Source: JAVJSD01 sp040219575 (GTDB lineage Bacteria; Planctomycetota; Planctomycetia; Pirellulales; Pirellulaceae). From it: a stretch of DNA of 64,000 bases. Positions within the stretch are counted from its first letter, which is position 1. Each line of letters opens with the position of its first letter. Positions 59,080-64,000 of this stretch are shown in pieces. The notes beneath the pieces are model-generated. The model saw only the letters and a program-made list of their open reading frames with translations. It was not told where the DNA came from and made no database searches. The stretch spans positions 30,448 to 94,447 of the forward strand of contig JAVJSD010000083.1 in the NCBI GenBank assembly GCA_040219575.1. Direction: 5' to 3'. The position numbers were made by a program, and so were the translations under genes.

Positions 59080-62000
59080 TTAGTTGCGGGTGATGGTTTC
59101 GTCGAGGTTGAGCAGGATGTTGGCGACGTAGAACCAGGCCGCCAATTCCTCGCGGGGCAGACGGGGCGTCGCCTCGTCGATCAACGCGGCGGCCTCGGCG
59201 GGGTTCGCCTGGAACCGCGCCAACTCGCCACGATACACTTTTTCCAAATGCTCGACTTCCGCCGTGTTTGGATCCCGGGCCACACACAGCTGAAAACCGA
59301 AGGCGATCTTCTCGTTGATCGTCAACTCCGACCGTTCGATCGCCATCCGCTCGGCCAGGGCCCGGGCCATTTCCAGGTACTGGGGGTCGTTGAGCAGCGT
59401 GAGCGCTTGCAGCGGCGTGTTGGTGCGAGGTCGGGCGACCACGCACGAGGCGCGGTCCGGGGCGTCGAAATTCGTGAAGGCGGGATAGGGGGCGCTGCGC
59501 CGCCAGATGACATACAAGCCGCGGCGGAAACGGTCTTCGTCGCTGTCGGTGTCGTACTTGGGCTCGTTGCGCCCCACGTGCCGCCACACCCCGGCCGGTT
59601 GCGGCGGGTAGACCGGCGGTCCGCCCAGTTTGCACGTCAGCAGGCCGCTGATTCGCAGGGCGTTGTCACGGACCGTCTCGGCCGGCAAGCGGAAGCGAGG
59701 CGCTCGGGCGTGCAGCTTGTTGTAGGGATCACGCTCCAGCAGCTTGCCCGAAACCTTCGACGATTGACGATACATGTTCGATGTGACGATCAACCGATGC
59801 ACGTGCTTCATCGACCAGCCGCTGTCCATGAACTCGCAGGCCAGCCAGTCCAGCACCTGGGGATGCGTGGGCGGTTCGCCCTGCGTGCCGAAGTCTTCCA
59901 GCGTGGCGACGATGCCCTGGCCGAAGATCTCCGCCCACCAGCGATTGACCGTCACCCGGGCGGTGAGCGGGTTGTCGCGATCGGTCAGCCAGCGAGCCAA
60001 GCCAAGACGATCCTCCGCCTCGTCATCAGGCGCGTGCAGAATCCGCGGCGTGCCGGGCTTCACCGGCTCGCCCTTCTCCAGGAAATTGCCGCGCTTGAAA
60101 ATGTTGGTGTCTCGCGGGTCCTGCTCAATCATCACCAGCGTGGTGTCGGGCTGGACGGCGGTCAGCTTCGCCTGGACGGCGGCCAGTTCCTTTTCCAGCG
60201 ACGTGAACTCCGCATCGAGGCCGACGTAGTGGTCTTCGAGCTGTTGGTTTTGCTTCTTACTGCGTTTCTTTTCGTCGATCTCGAGGAGCTTGGTGATCGC
60301 CTCGGGGAAGGGCGATGTGGTCGGCCGGCCGGTCATCGCCGAGAGACGCAGGCGACCGATGGTGCGGCCTTGGCCGTGCTGCTGTGTGAGCGTGATGGTG
60401 AGCCGCGTCTTGGCGGCCTGTTCGTCGTCTCGACGGGGCGGCGACGCCGTCAATACGGTGAGGTAGTGCGGCTTATGAAACTCCGCATGGATGGCCCAAC
60501 CGGTTTTGGGGTCGCCGTCGATGGCGGCGGCGGCCTTGAACTTTTCGTTCTCGAAGTCGGCCTCGGCGGCGTGCAGCGCGAGTTGCACCGGTTTCGAACT
60601 GTCGCCGATCGTCTCCGCCGTCACACGCAACTCGTTCAGCACGAAATTGGGGCGGTCGTCGTTGCGGCGGCCGGGGCCCTCGCCGGGCAGCGAGGGATCG
60701 GTGAGCGCCTCGAGCTTGAAGCCGGTGACGCGGTCGAGGTCGGTCTCGACCGTCACCGTGTATTCATCGACATCCGGATCGGCGCCCGAGAGCAGCACCG
60801 AGTGGTCGTCGAGAATCTCATGCGCCGCGCCTTCCCGCGAGTGGAACTTGGCGATCGGCAGCACATGCCACTGGGGCGGATTCTCTGGCGGCGTCCAGGC
60901 GTCCTTCAGCCAGGCGTCGAAGCCGGCCAGACGCTCTCTCTTCCGCTGGGCGACCTTTTCGGTCAGCGCGTCGACCTGCGTCTGCAGGTTCTCGCGCTTC
61001 AGCTCCATCTCTTCCGACAGCGGCAGGTCCATCTTCGGCCCGGTGAAGTTGTACTGCACCCCGTTGCCTTCCACCTCGAGCGGCGTGTTGTTGAAGTACG
61101 CGAACAGCCGGTAGTACTCCTGCTGGCTGAACGGATCGTACTTGTGGTTGTGGCACTGCGTGCATTCGACGGTGGTGCCCAGCCAGACGGTGCCGGTGGT
61201 GTTCACCCGATCGATGATCTGGTTGACGCGATTCTCTTCCGGATCGACGCCCGCTTCGACGTTGCAGGTGGTGAGCCGGTGGAAGCCGGTGGCGATCTTT
61301 TGATCGAGCGTGGCGTCGGACAGCAGGTCGCCGGCGAGCTGCTCGCGGGTGAATCTCTCAAATGACATGTCGGCGTTCATGGCGTCGACCACCCAGTCGC
61401 GATACGGCCAGACGCTACGGAACTGGTCGGCCTGGTAGCCGTTGGTGTCGGCGTAGCGGGCCGCATCGAGCCACGGCCGCGCCCAGCGCTGTCCGTATTC
61501 CGGCGAGGCGAGCAATCGTTCGACGACGCGCTCGTAGGCGCCCGGACCTTCGTCGGCCAAAAACGCCTCGATCGCCTCGGGCGTGGGCGGCAGACCGATG
61601 AGGTCGAGGTGCACACGCCGCAGCAATCGCGCGCGATCGGCCGGCGGCGACGGTTTCAGGCCTTCCTGGTCGAGCCGCGCGAGGATGAAGGCGTCGATCG
61701 GACTGGCGATCCACTGCGGGTCGCTTACTTGCGGGAGTTTGGCGCGCGACGGGGGAATGTACGCCCAGTGCCTGGCCAGGGTGGTGACTTGAGCGCCGAC
61801 GCCGTCCGGCCATTTGGCGCCCTCGTCGATCCAACGCCGCACCAACGCAATTTCCTCGCCGGTGAGTGGATCGTCGTCGAGCGGCATCCGCTCCTGGTCG
61901 CCCTCGCCTAGCAATCGCTTGACCAGCAGACTTCCCTTGCCGTCGCCGGATTCGATCATGCGGCCCGAGACGCCGCCCCGCATGACGATCGCCTTGGCGT

Positions 62001-62220
62001 CGAGCCGGAGTTGGCCTTCCTGGGCGTCTTCGCCATGGCAGTCGAAACAACGACTGGCGAAGATCGGCAGAATGTCGCGCTGGAAGTCAATGGGCTTAAC
62101 CGGGGCCGCGGGCTCCTCCGCGCGGGCGGCGTCCGCCAAGGCGGCGAGCAAAGGAATTGCCAGAAGCAGCAACGGCACAACGGCGTTTCGACGTTTGCAA
62201 ACAGGCATGGCTGGAGACAT
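59080..62220 (-). CDS. Planctomycete cytochrome-C + DUF1549 + DUF1553 protein
   Basis: 1046 residues, about 160 longer than the copy at 16509 because of a beta-rich insert at roughly 450-680 that looks like a carbohydrate-binding F5/8-type domain (DEYTVTVETDLDRVTGFKLE, GWAIHAEFHKPHYLTVL). Signal peptide at the start (AVVPLLLLAIPLLAALADAA). The heme motif CFDCH is at 58-62; MPLDDDPLTGEEIALVRRWI follows. DUF1549 has PIDAFILARLDQEGLKPSPP, EYGQRWARPWLDAARYADTN and CTQCHNHKYDPF; DUF1553 has PLTARVTVNRWWAEIFGQGI and TNTPLQALTLLNDPQYLEMA. It is the partner of DUF1501 downstream. A second ATG at 62208 is possible. Confidence 0.93.
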   Translation of the reverse strand: MSPAMPVCKRRNAVVPLLLLAIPLLAALADAARAEEPAAPVKPIDFQRDILPIFASRCFDCHGEDAQEGQLRLDAKAIVMRGGVSGRMIESGDGKGSLLVKRLLGEGDQERMPLDDDPLTGEEIALVRRWIDEGAKWPDGVGAQVTTLARHWAYIPPSRAKLPQVSDPQWIASPIDAFILARLDQEGLKPSPPADRARLLRRVHLDLIGLPPTPEAIEAFLADEGPGAYERVVERLLASPEYGQRWARPWLDAARYADTNGYQADQFRSVWPYRDWVVDAMNADMSFERFTREQLAGDLLSDATLDQKIATGFHRLTTCNVEAGVDPEENRVNQIIDRVNTTGTVWLGTTVECTQCHNHKYDPFSQQEYYRLFAYFNNTPLEVEGNGVQYNFTGPKMDLPLSEEMELKRENLQTQVDALTEKVAQRKRERLAGFDAWLKDAWTPPENPPQWHVLPIAKFHSREGAAHEILDDHSVLLSGADPDVDEYTVTVETDLDRVTGFKLEALTDPSLPGEGPGRRNDDRPNFVLNELRVTAETIGDSSKPVQLALHAAEADFENEKFKAAAAIDGDPKTGWAIHAEFHKPHYLTVLTASPPRRDDEQAAKTRLTITLTQQHGQGRTIGRLRLSAMTGRPTTSPFPEAITKLLEIDEKKRSKKQNQQLEDHYVGLDAEFTSLEKELAAVQAKLTAVQPDTTLVMIEQDPRDTNIFKRGNFLEKGEPVKPGTPRILHAPDDEAEDRLGLARWLTDRDNPLTARVTVNRWWAEIFGQGIVATLEDFGTQGEPPTHPQVLDWLACEFMDSGWSMKHVHRLIVTSNMYRQSSKVSGKLLERDPYNKLHARAPRFRLPAETVRDNALRISGLLTCKLGGPPVYPPQPAGVWRHVGRNEPKYDTDSDEDRFRRGLYVIWRRSAPYPAFTNFDAPDRASCVVARPRTNTPLQALTLLNDPQYLEMARALAERMAIERSELTINEKIAFGFQLCVARDPNTAEVEHLEKVYRGELARFQANPAEAAALIDEATPRLPREELAAWFYVANILLNLDETITRN

Positions 62221-62335
62221 CGCGACGTCGCGTAAAGGTGGGGAGGGGTGGGGCTTAGGTGGGATCGGCTGCGTCCTCCATTTAACCAGATTCGTGTCAC
62301 AAATGCCAGTTTTCGCCGCAATCAATACTACGCAT

Positions 62336-62472
62336 GCGGCGAGCCGGCCGGCGTAAGCCGCCGGTGGGCTGCCTGTCGCTGCTCGTTTTGATGGTATGTT
62401 GACGACTGTGCTGCTCGATTCAGACCGATGCTTTGTCCGCAAGCACCGGCGGCTTACGCCGACCGGCTCGCC
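62336..62472. repeat. Family D inverted repeat, copy 2, in a divergent promoter region
   Basis: Left arm (62336-62367) GGCGAGCCGGCCGGCGTAAG continuing CCGCCGG; right arm (62443-62472) the inverse. In this copy both arms carry TAAGCC where the copy at 38442 carries TCAGCC. Like that copy it lies between divergently transcribed genes. Confidence 0.85.
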
Positions 62473-62507
62473 TGGGACCTTGCGACTTTTTCCTTCAGGA
62501 TTGCTTT

Positions 62508-63803
62508 ATGTCACAGTTTTTCCGCTGTGCTTCGCTTTCAGCCGCGGCTGTTGTTCTTCTCGCTGGCGCCTGCCTGCTGAAACCTGTGTTGGCTGCGGAG
62601 TTGCCAACCGCCGAACCCGCGGAAGCCGGACTGTCGCGCGAGCGGCTCCGTATACTGGACGACGCCGTGGAAAAACTCGTCGAGCGTCAGAAGATCGCCG
62701 GCGCCGTGGTGGCGGTGCTGCGTCACGGCCGGGTCGTGCATTTCAAGGCGTACGGACAGCGCGACCGCGAGCAATCGCTGCCGATGAAAACCGACACGAT
62801 CTTTCGCATCTACTCGATGACCAAACCGATTACGACCGTGGCCGCGATGATGTTGGTCGAGGAGGGGAAGATCGCACTCGACGATCCCGTCGCCAAGTAC
62901 ATTCCCGAATTCAAGGATCTGAAGGTCTATGACGGCGCGGACGGGGTGGCGGCGAAGTTTGTCGCCCCTAGGCGAGAGATGACGGTCCGCGACCTGATGC
63001 GGCACACCTCCGGACTCTCCTACGGCTTTCTCGACAAGACGCCCGTCGATTTGATGTACTTGGCGCAGTCCGTGCTCGATCGCAATACCGATCTGAAGAA
63101 GATGACCCGCAAGTTGGCGGTCATTCCGCTGAAGCACCAGCCCGGCGAGAAGTTTGAATACAGCGTCTCCATCGACGTGCTGGGGCGCGTCGTGGAGGAG
63201 GCGTCGAAACAATCGCTCGACGAGTTCTTCAGCAAGCGGATTTTCGAGCCGCTCGACATGCACGACACCGGGTTTTTCGTACCGCAGGAGAAGCTCGACC
63301 GATTCGTCACCAACTACACTCACGATGACGAGGGCCGACTCGTGATTCGTGAAGCGGTCGACGACAGCCCCTATCGCGAGAAGCCCGGCCTGCTTTCGGG
63401 CGGCGGCGGATTGGTTTCGACGGCGCGGGACTACACCCGCTTCTGCCAGATGGTGCTCTCCGGCGGCAAGTTGGGAGAGGTGCGGCTGCTGAAGCCGGAG
63501 ACGGTCGCTGAAATGACGCGCAACCAGTTGCCCAAGTCCGCGATTCCGATCGGCGTGGGACCGACCAACACGCGGCCCGGCGTCGGCTTCGGACTCGGAT
63601 TCTCGGTGCGGATGGAGCTCAACAAGAACGAACCCGCCTCGGTCGTGAACGAATACGGCTGGGGAGGCGCCGCCAGCACGCATTTCTGGATCTCGCCCGA
63701 CGACGACCTGCTCGTGGTGGCGCTGCAGCAGCAGATGCCGTTCACGCCGTTGCTGGAGCAAACGGTCAAACCCCTCGTGCGGACCGCTCTGGAAGCGGAG
63801 TAA
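62508..63803 (+). CDS. Exported beta-lactamase-fold serine hydrolase
   Basis: 431 residues with a signal peptide (SLSAAAVVLLAGACLLKPVL). SMTKPITTVAAMM gives the catalytic Ser-x-x-Lys, FEYSVSIDVLGRVVEEAS the Tyr-x-Ser/Asn motif, and NEYGWGGAASTHFWISPDDD the third box. LMRHTSGLSYGFLDKTPVDL and PLDMHDTGFFVPQEKLDRFV are typical of class C beta-lactamase-related esterases (EstB, LovD type). It is probably an exported esterase or D-amino-acid peptidase, not a resistance enzyme. The ATG at 62508 starts the signal peptide. Confidence 0.9.
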   Translation: MSQFFRCASLSAAAVVLLAGACLLKPVLAAELPTAEPAEAGLSRERLRILDDAVEKLVERQKIAGAVVAVLRHGRVVHFKAYGQRDREQSLPMKTDTIFRIYSMTKPITTVAAMMLVEEGKIALDDPVAKYIPEFKDLKVYDGADGVAAKFVAPRREMTVRDLMRHTSGLSYGFLDKTPVDLMYLAQSVLDRNTDLKKMTRKLAVIPLKHQPGEKFEYSVSIDVLGRVVEEASKQSLDEFFSKRIFEPLDMHDTGFFVPQEKLDRFVTNYTHDDEGRLVIREAVDDSPYREKPGLLSGGGGLVSTARDYTRFCQMVLSGGKLGEVRLLKPETVAEMTRNQLPKSAIPIGVGPTNTRPGVGFGLGFSVRMELNKNEPASVVNEYGWGGAASTHFWISPDDDLLVVALQQQMPFTPLLEQTVKPLVRTALEAE

Positions 63804-63937
63804 TACAGCGCCGCTTTTCGGCCGTGACCAACAGGGCGGCGACTGCAGCCTACAGTTCTCAATGGGTGTGGCTCCCTCCGCGCACGTCGTTAGTCGTGGC
63901 GACGTTTGATTTTTCTGAGTTGGTGCTAGCACAAAAA

Positions 63938-64000
63938 GGGGTGCTCCTTTGTGTAGGGTGGAAGTTTGAACCCAATCCAACCCCGGCAAAGGAGCCCCCT
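63938..64000. other. Imperfect inverted repeat at the window edge
   Basis: GGGGTGCTCCTTTG (63938-63951) and CAAAGGAGCCCCCT (63987-64000) pair with one mismatch over a 35-base loop. It may be a hairpin or the end of an insertion sequence continuing past the window. The 134 bases between the hydrolase stop and this point show nothing else. Confidence 0.3.

Noticed and set aside
58997..59635. In-frame upstream extension of the DUF1501 gene
   Set aside because: It overlaps the 3' part of the DUF1549/DUF1553 gene in another frame and the family A repeat. The ATG at 58996 precedes the expected SRRELF signal.
453..62472. CRISPR array among the many short repeats
   Set aside because: Repeats are scattered singly between genes, in both orientations, without regular spacers or cas genes.
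62508..63803. Antibiotic-resistance beta-lactamase
   Set aside because: Only the general serine beta-lactamase fold motifs are present; the sequence resembles esterase-type relatives common in environmental bacteria.

Overview
The window is GC-rich, gene-dense DNA that looks like a planctomycete of the Pirellulales type. The evidence is the set of families that are typical of that group: two large secreted proteins with a planctomycete cytochrome domain plus DUF1549/DUF1553, a DUF1501 protein paired with one of them, two formylglycine-type sulfatases, three Gfo/Idh/MocA oxidoreductases, a TIGR03009-like exported protein and an FtsK with long acidic segments. No rRNA, tRNA, CRISPR array or complete transposase was seen.

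Layout. 1-2.5 kb: end of the ATP synthase operon (atpG partial, atpD, atpC), with repeat elements in both gaps. 2.8-8.4 kb: acetyltransferase, exported TIGR03009-like protein, stand-alone LigD-type phosphoesterase domain, membrane-anchored unknown, PPC-domain exported protein. 8.5-13.8 kb (minus strand): ftsK, then HEPN protein, BolA-like small protein, unknown, 2Fe-2S ferredoxin, P-II. 14.7-19.2 kb: two exported c-type heme proteins. 19.2-34.7 kb (minus strand): a metabolic block. A ROK regulator with a clear promoter/operator heads aldolase, Gfo/Idh and sulfatase genes, followed by a NagB-like isomerase, a PIG-L deacetylase, a D-2-hydroxyacid dehydrogenase, RidA, MFS and TSUP transporters and an FAD protein. 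A creatininase and a sodium:solute symporter lie upstream of the ROK promoter. 35-38.4 kb: YceI lipoprotein, membrane protein, M81 peptidase.

38.6-45.1 kb holds the most unusual system. A soluble M48-like metallopeptidase with a TerB-like C-terminus overlaps by 4 bp a 1733-residue protein. That protein fuses a catalytically dead protein-kinase C-lobe, DUF4011, a split SF1 helicase and a Vsr-like nuclease domain. 47.1-51.1 kb is a four-gene lipid locus resembling E. coli ynbABC (CDP-alcohol transferase, CDP-diglyceride synthase, hydrolase/methyltransferase fusion) plus an SMR-like membrane protein. 51.3-63.8 kb: a phosphatase/heme lipoprotein, a sulfatase, two Gfo/Idh proteins, moaE, DUF1501 with its DUF1549/1553 partner, and a serine hydrolase.

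Throughout the window the spaces between genes are filled with interspersed inverted-repeat elements belonging to several families. Most are built as two hairpin-forming arms in opposite orientation. They sit next to stop codons, between convergent genes, in divergent promoter regions and even inside the atp operon.
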